Shown: in pieces, positions 56,901-64,000 of the stretch | How positions within the stretch are numbered: position 1 is the stretch's first letter | Layout: every line of letters starts with the position of its first letter | Source of the DNA: Undibacterium parvum | Lineage (GTDB): Bacteria; Pseudomonadota; Gammaproteobacteria; Burkholderiales; Burkholderiaceae_D | Reading direction: 5' to 3' | Assembly (NCBI RefSeq): GCF_003955735.1 | Contig: NZ_CP034464.1 | Location: 3,782,001-3,846,000, forward strand | DNA length: 64,000 bases | Position numbers and translations under genes: made by a program | Notes under the pieces: generated by a model | Told to the model about the DNA's origin: nothing | Seen by the model: the letters and a program-made list of their open reading frames with translations, nothing else | Database searches by the model: none

Positions 56901-58291
56901 GCCTGCGCCACTCTTTGATTTGCTAGGCTGATCGAGTCTGTTCCGTCGGTCTGTTTGGCAGGCGAAAGATCGGAGATGTGTCTGGCTATAATTTCGTTGC
57001 GGTGGTGTGCGCCGAATAGCCTTAAGGCCGCGGGGTTGCAATCGATGATCGCGCCGTTTTCCAATAAGATTACGGCGTCGGCGGTGGCGTCAAAGAAGAT
57101 CAGATTACGTTTTTCGGATTTTTGTAGTTCCGCAGTACCCGCGGCAATGCGATCGGCCAGCGTGCTGTGGTCGCGTTGTATGCTGTCTGCCATGCTATTA
57201 AAGGCGTCAGATAGAGTGAGTAATTCACGGCTATCACTGGCTTGGCTGATCGCCCTGGCGTTTAGATCCCCTACGCCAAGTTGCTTGGCAGTGTCGGATA
57301 AGAGTAGCAATGGTCGCGTTAGTCTATGCGCCACCCAGCGTATCAATAGCAAGGACAGTAAAGTGAGGAGTAGTGCGCTGATGGCAAGCGCATTGAGGTT
57401 CTCTTTTAATGCCCCGAGCGCAGCTTCCTTGCTGGCATAGTGGACTAAGGTCCAGACTTGCGAACCGTTTAATTGCAAGCTGCGATAGACTTCCACCAGA
57501 TCTTTATCGCTGCCATCTTTGCCGGTCAAGGTACCTTCAAAACCTGCAGCTATTTGTGGGTTAAAGACGAATTTTTCTGGCCCCGTATAGGCGGGAAAGC
57601 GCGCCAGCAGTTTGCGATCTGGATCAAATAATAAACTGGTCTCTTGATTTGCGTAGTCCTTGCTTTCTTCCCGAAAACTTTCACCTATGAAATTTTGTAA
57701 ATCAAGAAACGCAATCAGCAGTCCTACCAATTTGCCGTTATGCTCACCATTATTGTCTTCCAGTCGGACCTGCCGGACTATACCTATCGCTGGTTTATTC
57801 TCGGGTCCGAGTAATTGTTCCACCATCTCGGATGCACCGATTTGCGCGGCGCGTTTGATCAAAGAAAGATCGTAAAACTGCCGACCGATATCGATAGCCT
57901 TGTCGCTGGCGCGTATGGTTCCACTCTCAGGATCGACTAAAAGTAAATGATTATAATGATCAGGGTGGGCTCTTTCTATGCGGTCAACCAAACGTTCGAA
58001 ATTATTTTGCAGATTACTATCTTGAGTTTCGAGTTGGCTCGCGAGTGAGCGACTTTCAGAGACGACTAAGATACTTCCTCTGCGTTCTCTGAGACTGTTG
58101 GAGATCCAGGCTCTTTGTAAGTCTGCCTTTACTTCCAGGATGTGGATAGCTTCAGTTAAGCGTTGATTGCGTGCGCCTACCCAGGCGATTTGAGGAAGTC
58201 CAAAATACCAGAGCATTAATAATAGCCAGATCGCGGCTAAAAATAAGATACCAAAATATCCCGCAATTCTGCTTGAAAAAGAAGTATTCAT
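53927..58291 (-). CDS. Membrane multi-PAS GGDEF/EAL protein (c-di-GMP cyclase/phosphodiesterase)
   Basis: This 1454-residue sensor begins at the ATG 58291, 13 bases after the binding-protein gene. In order it has a first span (about 11-30), a periplasmic Cache-like domain, a second span near 305-325, a HAMP linker, five PAS-type segments, GGDEF at 1098-1102 and EAL at 1230-1232. The inhibitory RxxD site (REGD) stands five residues before GGDEF. The EAL domain keeps DDFGTGYSSL and AEGVETEEQ, so both activities look possible. PAS copies three and four are near-duplicates, both starting QESEERH. A ligand bound by the co-encoded binding protein may be the signal. Confidence 0.92.
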   Translation of the reverse strand: MNTSFSSRIAGYFGILFLAAIWLLLMLWYFGLPQIAWVGARNQRLTEAIHILEVKADLQRAWISNSLRERRGSILVVSESRSLASQLETQDSNLQNNFERLVDRIERAHPDHYNHLLLVDPESGTIRASDKAIDIGRQFYDLSLIKRAAQIGASEMVEQLLGPENKPAIGIVRQVRLEDNNGEHNGKLVGLLIAFLDLQNFIGESFREESKDYANQETSLLFDPDRKLLARFPAYTGPEKFVFNPQIAAGFEGTLTGKDGSDKDLVEVYRSLQLNGSQVWTLVHYASKEAALGALKENLNALAISALLLTLLSLLLIRWVAHRLTRPLLLLSDTAKQLGVGDLNARAISQASDSRELLTLSDAFNSMADSIQRDHSTLADRIAAGTAELQKSEKRNLIFFDATADAVILLENGAIIDCNPAALRLFGAHHRNEIIARHISDLSPAKQTDGTDSISLANQRVAQAMSEGMIVFECLHLRLDSKKSFIAEVLLSRMEVNGHLIIQGTIRDISERKRIQQAQQRSEAKLQATLDAIPDLLFELGLDGRYQSYHSPRVDLLAAPPQDLIGHLISEVLPEPAASTVMAALQQAHEIGFSTGKQIALNLQHGEKWFELSVARKTRIENEEPSFIVLSRDITERKRIESALQESEERHRALVEWTPEAIIIHSDNKLKYANPAAIHLFGADSEQALLSRSVLDLLHPDFHEMAYVRAQSISKHGSSTAMTEEVLLKLDGTPLIAEVQSTSITYDGKLAFHTFIHDITKRKRTLAALQESEERHRVLVEWSPEGINVHRDGRLIYVNPAAIKMLGATRAEELVGRPILDIIHPDFHHIVLSRIKNIKENHTVANMMEMKFLQLDGQAIDVEAQGTSIIFDGAEAVYVAWNDISERKKNEQALRIAATAFESQEGMFVTDAERTILRINRAFTEITGYPADEIVGKTPRLLKSGVHDDAFYEAMSDSMLRTGTWQGEIWNRRKSGELFPEWLTISGVKDSAGITTHYVGSFIDITTRKIAENEIKNLAFYDPLTALPNRRLLLDRLEQALAAGTRHQRKGALLFVDLDNFKTLNDTMGHDKGDLLLKQVASRLADCTREGDTVARLGGDEFVVMLENLSESALDAASQAEAVGEKILYALNQIYYLGNCEHRSTPSIGITLFGERAESIDEPLKRADLAMYEAKASGRNTLRFFDPQMQSAVATRASLETDLREAILKNQFLLYYQAQVTSDGSISGVEALMRWQHPLRGIVAPADFIPLAEQTGLILNLGTWALDMACEQLARWNMQANMAQLTIAVNVSPKQFHQADFVAIVQGALQRSGANPGLLKLELTENLLIKNVEELIVKMRLLKQIGVGFSLDDFGTGYSSLAYLKQLPLDQLKIDQTFVRDILFDSNDAAIAKMIIALSESLGLTVIAEGVETEEQRSYLANQGCHAYQGYLFSRPLPLADFENLMETQTSLSI

Positions 58292-58304
58292 CAGCGTGTC
58301 GCGC

Positions 58305-59474
58305 TTACTCGCGGTAATCGTAGCGATTAACTTGAAACTTCTTTCGATCACTCATCACCGTGATGAGACCATCATAATTGAAGGCCTCCGCTAAATTCTG
58401 TTGGTTTGCCGATTTTGGAATTTTTCCTAAATTGGCTAAGAATAGAAATTCGGCATTGAGAGGCGGTGCGCTAGGATTTTTTAGTATGCTCGGTGCGGAA
58501 GGAATGTCGAGAATCTCACGTCTGGTAATACCGCTGATTTGTGCCACGCTCAGACTCGTGGATTTGCCAGAAAAAGCCTGCGCATCGGCCATCGCCCATG
58601 TTGCGGCCATCTCAAGATGTTGTTGCGAACGGCGCATCCATTCGATAGCGCGTAATAATCCTGCCACCAAATGTAAAGCAGCCTGGGGCGATTGTTTTAC
58701 AAATTCTTTTCCTATGACAAAATAATCGCTACTGATGCCACGAAAAGCAATATGGTTTTTTTCGCTCTGGCTTAAAGCCAGGGTGGGGCCTGGTTCCCAA
58801 GCAGCAAAGGCATCGATCTCGCCGCGCGCTAAGGCTTCTGGCATGGCGTCCACAGTTAAGGGACGCAGACTCACTTGAGTCTCGCTGATACCTGCCGAGG
58901 CCAGTCCCTGCAGCAAGGTATGGTGTGCACTTGATGCCTCCACATAGGCGATCCGTTTGCCGACCAGGTCACGTACTTGGCTGCTGTCTTTGGCGACGAT
59001 AGCGGTAAAGCTTTGCTTTACTAATCCGACTATCCAGACCTGTCCACTGGCAGCGCTCAGTATGGTGGGCATGTCACCCAATATGCCCGCTTCTAGGCGA
59101 CTATTCGCAAACAGCGTCAGCATGTCGGCACCGCGCATGAAGGGATAGGTCTTCAAACTCTGTTGACTCTGTTCTAAGGCTTTTTTTAGAATTTGATCAC
59201 GGCGCATCAGTGCACTGATCACACCGGCAGGGTAGCCTAGAGGTTGTATTCCAAGATCGATTCTGGTCGAGTCACTACTGCTGGCGTAGTTTGCAAAATA
59301 CTCTTCGGCGGCGAGTGCCGTGGGCGGGCTTAGCGCAAGTATGCTGGCGGCTGCCAGTAGCGCAAATTTCTGAGCCAGCAGAGCGGGAATGAGGATGCGA
59401 GAAAGCAGGCGTTTGGCATAGTTGGACACAGCGCGGTCGGCGTCATTGAGCAAGAACATGAATGGCAAAGTCAT
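58305..59474 (-). CDS. NitT/TauT-type periplasmic substrate-binding protein
   Basis: This 389-residue protein starts at 59474 after a GGGG ribosome binding site. A long N-terminal region of about 30 residues precedes a signal-like hydrophobic segment with cleavage after PPTALAA near residue 55. The mature part has the fold of sulfonate/nitrate/taurine binding proteins (NMT1/THI5-like): RIDLGIQPLGYPAGVISALM, GILGDMPTILSA, VGKRIAYVEASSAHHTLLQG, EIDAFAAWEPGPTLAL. No permease or ATPase is adjacent. It is the first gene of a pair with the GGDEF/EAL sensor, so it may act as a receptor and not in uptake. Confidence 0.85.
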   Translation of the reverse strand: MTLPFMFLLNDADRAVSNYAKRLLSRILIPALLAQKFALLAAASILALSPPTALAAEEYFANYASSSDSTRIDLGIQPLGYPAGVISALMRRDQILKKALEQSQQSLKTYPFMRGADMLTLFANSRLEAGILGDMPTILSAASGQVWIVGLVKQSFTAIVAKDSSQVRDLVGKRIAYVEASSAHHTLLQGLASAGISETQVSLRPLTVDAMPEALARGEIDAFAAWEPGPTLALSQSEKNHIAFRGISSDYFVIGKEFVKQSPQAALHLVAGLLRAIEWMRRSQQHLEMAATWAMADAQAFSGKSTSLSVAQISGITRREILDIPSAPSILKNPSAPPLNAEFLFLANLGKIPKSANQQNLAEAFNYDGLITVMSDRKKFQVNRYDYRE

Positions 59475-59944
59475 TGTGATCCCCAGGTGATCTTACAGAT
59501 GCTCGTCCAGCACTGCCTTTTAGGCGGGTTCAATCTAGGTATAAACTTGCTCGCTTAAGCCAAATACCTGAGGTCTGACAGGATAGAAACAAACGGCAAC
59601 ATGCTTTATTATCGAAGATGCAAAGTAATTTTTATCTTCGGTGCTTTACGCCAGCCTATTTCATCATTTGGACTTACGCAAAATTGTCCCAGCTAGGCGT
59701 GCCGCCGAAGACAGTACTTTAGTACGGCAAGGCGAGTGCAACGACGATGGGGCGGTTTTGCGTAAATCCTAATCTTAACAGATACCTAAATAGTCTAATC
59801 TAAACTAACTTAAATAGGGAATCTATGTATAAGAAAATATTATTGAAATGGCACATTATTTCAAGCGCGGCATGCAGCTCGCAGCATTTTTCAGGATTTT
59901 GCAGTCTTTTTACGTACAAATACTGCACTGGCTGTGGAATAAAC
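59475..59944. other. Intergenic region with a palindromic element
   Basis: This 470-base stretch lies between the divergently placed ends of the binding-protein gene (start side) and the Stealth gene (end side). It holds the 100-bp repeat at 59670-59769. A 50-odd-codon plus-strand frame near 59824 overlaps the Stealth gene end and has no support. I see nothing else. Confidence 0.6.
59670..59769. mobile_element. 100-bp palindromic repeat element (TTACGCAAAA ends)
   Basis: Terminal inverted repeats of 21 bases (59670-59690 and 59749-59769) share GGA-TTACGCAAAA with four differences. Inside are AGTAC/GTAC half-sites and a GGCAAGGCGAGTGCAACG segment. The plan (long inverted ends, short inner hairpin, then gc-agg-tgcaacg) parallels the element at 24740-24861. 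No target duplication is obvious. Confidence 0.65.
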
Positions 59945-61033
59945 CTAGTCGCGGTGGCGCTCAAAAGAAGAGGGCGTGGGTAGTAATTTCGCCAAAGTAT
60001 GTGAGATTTTCCGCAATTGTGGGGCATCATCCAAGGCATCGTCACTGGTGTCGTTAATGCAAAAGAAGGGAATGCGACCAAACTCATCGACCAGAGTCTG
60101 GAATTGTTGTTCTGCATCGCAAGCACCGCTGCTGATATACAAAGGCTCTAAATTTTGCTCGGCCGCACGTCCAGTGTGCAGCATCCAGCGTGGCACCAGG
60201 TCGGGCATTAAGGGCGGCACCTGCCATGAGCGAAACACGGTTTGCCGGACTTGTTGAAACAGCTCAGGCGCGGCCAATTCCAACTCGTGCAATACGCTCT
60301 TCAGCATAGGTCGGGGCGAGTGCGCAAAAATTCTTTGTGCATGCAAATAGTGCGGATAGCGCTGTGATAACCAATGTTTAGATAGGACCGAGGCGTTGAC
60401 CAGTGCGCTCTCATGCGCCTGCAATTGATCGTAATCGGGCACCCTGGTTTTTTCAGTAAACACCGCCAAGCCTTCGGAACCAAACCAAAGCTCAGGGTCG
60501 ACCTCGGCACCGAAAAAGACATCGTCATTGAGGTAGATAAAGCGTTCAGCCAGCCCCGGGATATGGTGCAGATACGATTCGATATGACCGGAATCAAACA
60601 CCGGTAAAGCTGCCGCCGGTATTAATTCGGCATGGTCGATCAGGCTCAGACGCGGATGCGTCTCCAGCCAAGCCGGGATCTGGCCATCGGTCACCAGATA
60701 GATGTGACCATGCTCAGGGTAAAATTTTTCTAGCGCGCGTAAATTAAAACGTAATTCATCATTGTCGCGATAACGTCCGGCGACATCACCGTGCACTGCC
60801 AAGTCTCTAGGCTGCGCGGCGCCGGAACGCTGCAGTGCCTGCTGGCGCTTATCCCGCCACACCGGATCAGCACCATTCACCCACAGATAGACGATATCGA
60901 TAGGCTCTTGCTGTTCGGGGAGCGCCAAGTTCTGGCAGGTGGGCGGTAGACGGGAATTCAATTGATGTTGTGGAAGATAATTTACTCGGTGCGCAGCGTA
61001 TGCCGCTGCGAACGGCAAGCTCAAGAGCCGCAA
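59945..61033 (-). CDS. Stealth family sugar-phosphate transferase
   Basis: This 362-residue protein is of the Stealth type (hexose-1-phosphate transferases for capsule or exopolysaccharide, related to GlcNAc-phosphotransferase). All conserved regions can be seen: CR1 IDIVYLWVNGADPVWRDKR, CR2 DNDELRFNLRALEKFYPEHG with HIPGLAERFIYLNDDVFFG, CR3 around HAQRIFAHSPRPML, and CR4 FFCINDT. The listed start is TTG, since no in-frame ATG precedes CR1; a hairpin (61034-61040 with 61046-61052) stands right before it, so the real start is uncertain. No other capsule genes are near. Confidence 0.82.
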   Translation of the reverse strand: MRLLSLPFAAAYAAHRVNYLPQHQLNSRLPPTCQNLALPEQQEPIDIVYLWVNGADPVWRDKRQQALQRSGAAQPRDLAVHGDVAGRYRDNDELRFNLRALEKFYPEHGHIYLVTDGQIPAWLETHPRLSLIDHAELIPAAALPVFDSGHIESYLHHIPGLAERFIYLNDDVFFGAEVDPELWFGSEGLAVFTEKTRVPDYDQLQAHESALVNASVLSKHWLSQRYPHYLHAQRIFAHSPRPMLKSVLHELELAAPELFQQVRQTVFRSWQVPPLMPDLVPRWMLHTGRAAEQNLEPLYISSGACDAEQQFQTLVDEFGRIPFFCINDTSDDALDDAPQLRKISHTLAKLLPTPSSFERHRD

Positions 61034-61114
61034 TTTACCATGTTTTGGTAAATCCTATCGAGCGCTGACTATTTGCCGCAGCTAGCTTCAAAATAAAACT
61101 ATGCATAGCCTGGC

Positions 61115-61173
61115 GCGCATATTCCATGCGGCTCTCCAGCCTGCCTGGCCTGCAGCCCGCATAGAATATGCGC
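61115..61173. repeat. REP-like palindrome, second type
   Basis: GCGCATATTCCATGCG (61115-61130) is inverted at 61158-61173 with one mismatch. It is related to the copies at 34189-34247 and 31105-31120 and lies between the Stealth gene and the uup terminator. Confidence 0.65.
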
Positions 61174-61227
61174 CTGCGGGTAGCTGGTGGGCGGTCGCGA
61201 CACTTAGGCTTATTGCTAGTGTTGAAA

Positions 61228-61266
61228 ATAAAACGCCTCACCGTTTTAAGCGGCGAGGCGTTTTTT
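61228..61266. terminator. Bidirectional terminator after uup
   Basis: The stem AAACGCCTC / GAGGCGTTT has an inner CCG/CGG pair and A/T tracts on both sides. It lies 31 bases past the uup stop codon on the minus strand. Confidence 0.85.
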
Positions 61267-61296
61267 GCTACTTTTTGACTACTCTTCGGCTGCTGT

Positions 61297-63207
61297 TTAG
61301 CCGCCCAGAATTTCCATTTTTTCCATCGCGCCCAGCAACAGATCATCCAGCGCAGCGTGGCGTTCGTTCATCTTCTTGATGTCGTCGGCTTTGCTTTTCT
61401 TGTACAGATCTTGATCTGCCAGACGGTCGGCAATATCTTTTTGCTCGGCTTCATAGCTGGCGATCAGGGCCGGCAATTCGTCGAACTCTCTTTGCTCTTT
61501 GTAGCTGAGTTTTTTCGCTTTAACGACGGCAGGAGCGGCCACGGCCGCCGCCGCTGTGGCTGCTGCTTTCTGCTCGGTCTTGCCTATCGCTGATTTGCTC
61601 GGCGCCGGGGCGCTGGTGCGGTATTTTTCCCAATCGGAATAACCACCGACGTATTCTTTCCAGTTGCCTTCGCCTTCCGAGGCGATCACTTGCGTGACGA
61701 CGTTGTCGAGGAAAGTTCTATCATGGCTGACCAGGAACACGGTGCCGTCATAGTTTTCCAGTAATTCTTCCAGCAATTCCAGGGTTTCGATATCCAGATC
61801 ATTGGTCGGTTCATCGAGTACCAGAACATTGGCTGGCTTGGCAAAAAGACGCGCCAGCAACAAGCGGTTACGCTCGCCACCGGACAATGATTTAACTGGT
61901 GAACGGGCGCGTTCCGGTGCGAACAGGAAGTCGCCCAGATAAGACATCACGTGCTTGCGCTGACCATTGACTTCTACCCAGTCACTACCCGGAGAAATGG
62001 TTTCTGCCAAACTGTCTTCATCATTAAGTTGACTACGCATCTGATCGAAGTAAGCGATCTGCAGCTTGGTACCTTGCTTGATGGTGCCGCTGTCTGGCTG
62101 GTCTTGACCGAGTATCAGTTTGAGCAGGGTGGTTTTACCGGCACCGTTGTGACCGATCAGACCGATCTTGTCGCCGCGCATGATGATGCTGGAGAAGTCG
62201 TTGATGATCTTCTTCTCGCCAAAGCTCTTGAAGACATTTTCCAACTCAGCCACGATCTTGCCCGAACGCTCGCCGGTGGTGACATCCAGACGTACCTGAC
62301 CTTGTTGCTCGCGACGTGCGCTACGCTCTACGCGCAGATGCTCGAGGCGCTTAACGCGGCCTTCATCACGCACGCGACGCGCTTTCACGCCTTTGCGTAT
62401 CCAGATTTCTTCTTGTGCCAAGAATTTATCAAACTTGGCCGCTTCGACTTCTTCCACTTCCAGTTGTTCTTCCTTGCGGATCTGGTAAGTGCTGAAGTTG
62501 CCCGGGAAAGAAGTGATCTTGCCGCGATCGAGTTCTATGATGCGGGTAGTGACGTTATCGAGGAAGCTACGATCATGGGTGATGAACAGGACGCTGCCTT
62601 TGAAATCGCGCAACAGACCTTCTAACCACAAGATCGATGAGAAATCCAGATGGTTGGTCGGCTCATCGAGCAGTAAAACATCGGGTGCGCTGACTAAGGC
62701 GCAGGCCAGCGCCACGCGCTTTTTCATACCGCCAGAGAGGGTGCTCATGACCGCATCTTTGGACAGGTTCAGCTTGTCTAAAGTCGTCTCTACCGTGTTA
62801 TTCAGGTTCCAGGCATCGGCCGCATCGATTTGCACCTGGATGTCGTGCATGCGCTCCATCAGGGCGTCGTCATTGTCGCCGCCGAACTGACCGGTGATCG
62901 CTTCATATTCCAGCAACAGCGCTGGCATTTCACCCAGACCAGAGGCTACTGCATCAAACACGGTTTGATCAGGATCGAATTGCGGCTCTTGCTCTACATA
63001 GGCAATCTTGATGCCTTGTTGCATCACCAGCAAACCATCATCGAGTTTGGAGGTGCCGGCAATAATTTTCAGCAAAGACGATTTGCCGGTACCATTGCGG
63101 CCGATCAAACCGACGCGTTCTGAGGTTTCGATAGAGAATTCTGCGTGGTCTAGCAGGGCGACGTGGCCAAATGCCAACTGAGCGTTACTGAGTGAAATGA
63201 CTGCCAT
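61297..63207 (-). CDS. uup: ABC-F family ATPase Uup
   Basis: This 636-residue soluble protein has two ABC domains in tandem. The first has Walker A GRNGTGKSS, signature LSGGMKKRVALACAL and Walker B LLLDEPTNHLD. The second has GHNGAGKTT, LSGGERNRLLLARL and VLDEPTNDLD. The linker between them (EEQLEVEEVEAAKFDKFL to VERSARREQQG) is the ABC-F arm that reaches the ribosome. An Ala/Lys-rich linker leads to a C-terminal coiled coil (from about residue 575), which identifies the Uup branch. Uup is tied to ribosome function and lowers transposon excision. Confidence 0.95.
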   Translation of the reverse strand: MAVISLSNAQLAFGHVALLDHAEFSIETSERVGLIGRNGTGKSSLLKIIAGTSKLDDGLLVMQQGIKIAYVEQEPQFDPDQTVFDAVASGLGEMPALLLEYEAITGQFGGDNDDALMERMHDIQVQIDAADAWNLNNTVETTLDKLNLSKDAVMSTLSGGMKKRVALACALVSAPDVLLLDEPTNHLDFSSILWLEGLLRDFKGSVLFITHDRSFLDNVTTRIIELDRGKITSFPGNFSTYQIRKEEQLEVEEVEAAKFDKFLAQEEIWIRKGVKARRVRDEGRVKRLEHLRVERSARREQQGQVRLDVTTGERSGKIVAELENVFKSFGEKKIINDFSSIIMRGDKIGLIGHNGAGKTTLLKLILGQDQPDSGTIKQGTKLQIAYFDQMRSQLNDEDSLAETISPGSDWVEVNGQRKHVMSYLGDFLFAPERARSPVKSLSGGERNRLLLARLFAKPANVLVLDEPTNDLDIETLELLEELLENYDGTVFLVSHDRTFLDNVVTQVIASEGEGNWKEYVGGYSDWEKYRTSAPAPSKSAIGKTEQKAAATAAAAVAAPAVVKAKKLSYKEQREFDELPALIASYEAEQKDIADRLADQDLYKKSKADDIKKMNERHAALDDLLLGAMEKMEILGG

Positions 63208-63362
63208 AAATACTTCTGTAGGGCTGAAAAGAGCCGATGCGGGGTAAATAAAAGGCGTATTGTACCGTAGCCAGCGATTCTTCTTAATTGATTGTTCGTG
63301 TTAGCTCATGTATTATTGCTGGCTTCGCAGAAAAAAGTGTCGTTTCGCTATTTTCCCCGCGT

Positions 63363-63437
63363 CTCTCCGTAGCACAATGGATAGTGCACATGCCTCCTAA
63401 GCGTGGGATACAAGTTCGATTCTTGTCGGAGGGACCA
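63363..63437 (+). tRNA. tRNA-Arg (anticodon CCT)
   Basis: The gene is 75 nt with an encoded CCA. The acceptor stem CTCTCCG pairs with CGGAGGG (one G-U), the anticodon loop is CTCCTAA, and the T-loop is GTTCGATTC. It reads the rare arginine codon AGG. Confidence 0.93.
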
Positions 63438-63856
63438 GCGATTTATTGCCATAAAAAATACGCACATGCTGGTTTGCCTACGTTGTTGCGTTTGACAGAG
63501 CCCCTTGATTCTTTATCGAACGAGGGGTTTTTTGTTGCCCGCGAGGTTTTCCACGCTCAAACGTCTGGTGCCTTGCTTGAAATTAATTTTCCCCGTTTTT
63601 GAGATTCCGCAAGCTGTCTGCTGATGCGGGCAGGGCAAAGCGCATCCAGCGATATAGAATTTAGAACAAATATACTCTTGCCCACGAAGTGCAGGAAACG
63701 CGCGAAAAGTCCAAAGGCGCGGCGCTTGATTCCCGGGCGTAATTGCGTATTCGCTTGTTTGAGTCTTTGGTGTTTTTGGTGTTTTTTGTGGAAAAGGTTT
63801 TGCCTTTGTGTAAATACGCAGTCTTTACCATCAGCTAGCCCAATAAAGGAAAGATT
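63438..63856. other. Intergenic region between tRNA-Arg and phbB
   Basis: This region contains a terminator-like hairpin at 63501-63543. The remainder, including a long T-rich stretch near 63765-63800, presumably holds the phbB promoter, which I cannot place. The open frames through it are out of frame with phbB and show no homology to known proteins. Confidence 0.5.
63501..63543 (+). terminator. Probable terminator downstream of tRNA-Arg
   Basis: CCCCT (63501-63505) pairs with AGGGG (63533-63537), followed by six T. The loop is long, so strength is uncertain. Confidence 0.5.
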
Positions 63857-64000
63857 ATGTCTCGTATCGCAATCGTCACAGGTGGAACCCGCGGTCTGGG
63901 CAAAGCGATTTCGCTGTCGCTGCAGGCGGCTGGTCATCAGGTCGCAGCCGTGTATCGCAATAACACCGAGGCGGCGCAGGCGTTTTCGCAAGTGAGCAAG
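63857..64000 (+). CDS. phbB: Acetoacetyl-CoA reductase, 3' end outside window
   Basis: The first 48 residues are present; the gene runs off the right edge. They start MSRIAIVTGGTRGLGKAIS, with the NADPH motif TGGTRGLG at residues 8-15 and AVYRNN after the second strand, typical of PhaB/PhbB, which makes (R)-3-hydroxybutyryl-CoA for polyhydroxybutyrate. A good Shine-Dalgarno (AAAGGA) stands 6 bases upstream. FabG is the main alternative. The phasin gene in this window supports PhbB. Confidence 0.85.
   Translation, partial: MSRIAIVTGGTRGLGKAISLSLQAAGHQVAAVYRNNTEAAQAFSQVSK

Noticed and set aside
59824..59990. Short cysteine-containing plus-strand frame beside the Stealth gene
   Set aside because: It overlaps the Stealth gene on the other strand and has only a weak GGGAA before it.
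1..64000. CRISPR array, prophage or integrated plasmid
   Set aside because: No regularly spaced direct repeats, integrase, capsid, replication or conjugation genes are visible.

Overview
The window is a bacterial chromosome segment that reads as a betaproteobacterium of the order Burkholderiales, probably family Oxalobacteraceae (Undibacterium-like). This rests on protein flavour and gene content: a phasin and the start of an acetoacetyl-CoA reductase (polyhydroxybutyrate metabolism), a long YhdP/AsmA-like protein, IhfA with a long N-terminal tail, an argD-argF-argG cluster, and thrS-infC-rpmI-rplT-pheS-pheT-ihfA-merR in the usual order. Base composition is moderate. The assignment is inference from family knowledge; no database was searched. 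No prophage, integrase, CRISPR array, plasmid gene or classical insertion sequence was seen; the segment is mostly core genome.

Layout. 1-8.3 kb: end of a fatty acid desaturase, ribosomal genes rpmB-rpmG, radC, fkpB-ispH, and a branched-chain amino acid transport operon livHMGF without its own binding protein. 8.3-22 kb: phasin, PBP7-type endopeptidase, glnE, yhdP, a nitrilase-family amidase, tldD, then aroG behind a Phe/Tyr-rich leader peptide and terminator. 21.4-31 kb: a periplasmic retropepsin-like protease, yajQ, murB, a short-chain dehydrogenase, ppnP, argG, argF, argD, a ferredoxin-type reductase and an epimerase-like protein. 31-42 kb: an HD-GYP signalling protein, an orphan GspE/PilB-type ATPase, a spermidine-synthase-like protein, a family-6 uracil/hypoxanthine-DNA glycosylase, two identical tRNA-Asn genes, an aromatic/aspartate aminotransferase, uvrB and a cation efflux protein. 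42.5-50.7 kb: tRNA-Val, a threonine-rich leader peptide with terminator, then the thrS to merR translation operon. 50.8-64 kb: corC-lnt, a small unknown protein, a large PAS/GGDEF/EAL protein encoded with a NitT/TauT-like binding protein, a Stealth-type sugar phosphotransferase, the ABC-F protein Uup, tRNA-Arg(CCU) and the start of phbB.

The most interesting layer is regulatory. Two short, well-formed leader peptides precede strong intrinsic terminators and a matching downstream gene: aroG (alternating Phe/Tyr codons, 20026-20097) and thrS (four Thr codons in sixteen, 42693-42743, just downstream of tRNA-Val). A weaker third case lies before argD (three consecutive Arg codons, 28960-29049). 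They suggest that this lineage uses ribosome-mediated attenuation for DAHP synthase and for a threonyl-tRNA synthetase/translation operon. The translation operon also shows an AUA start for infC, a Shine-Dalgarno separated from rpmI by a small hairpin, and an internal terminator before pheS. Between genes there are small palindromic repeats of at least three kinds; one sits exactly in the stop codon of ppnP with an apparent 4-bp target duplication.
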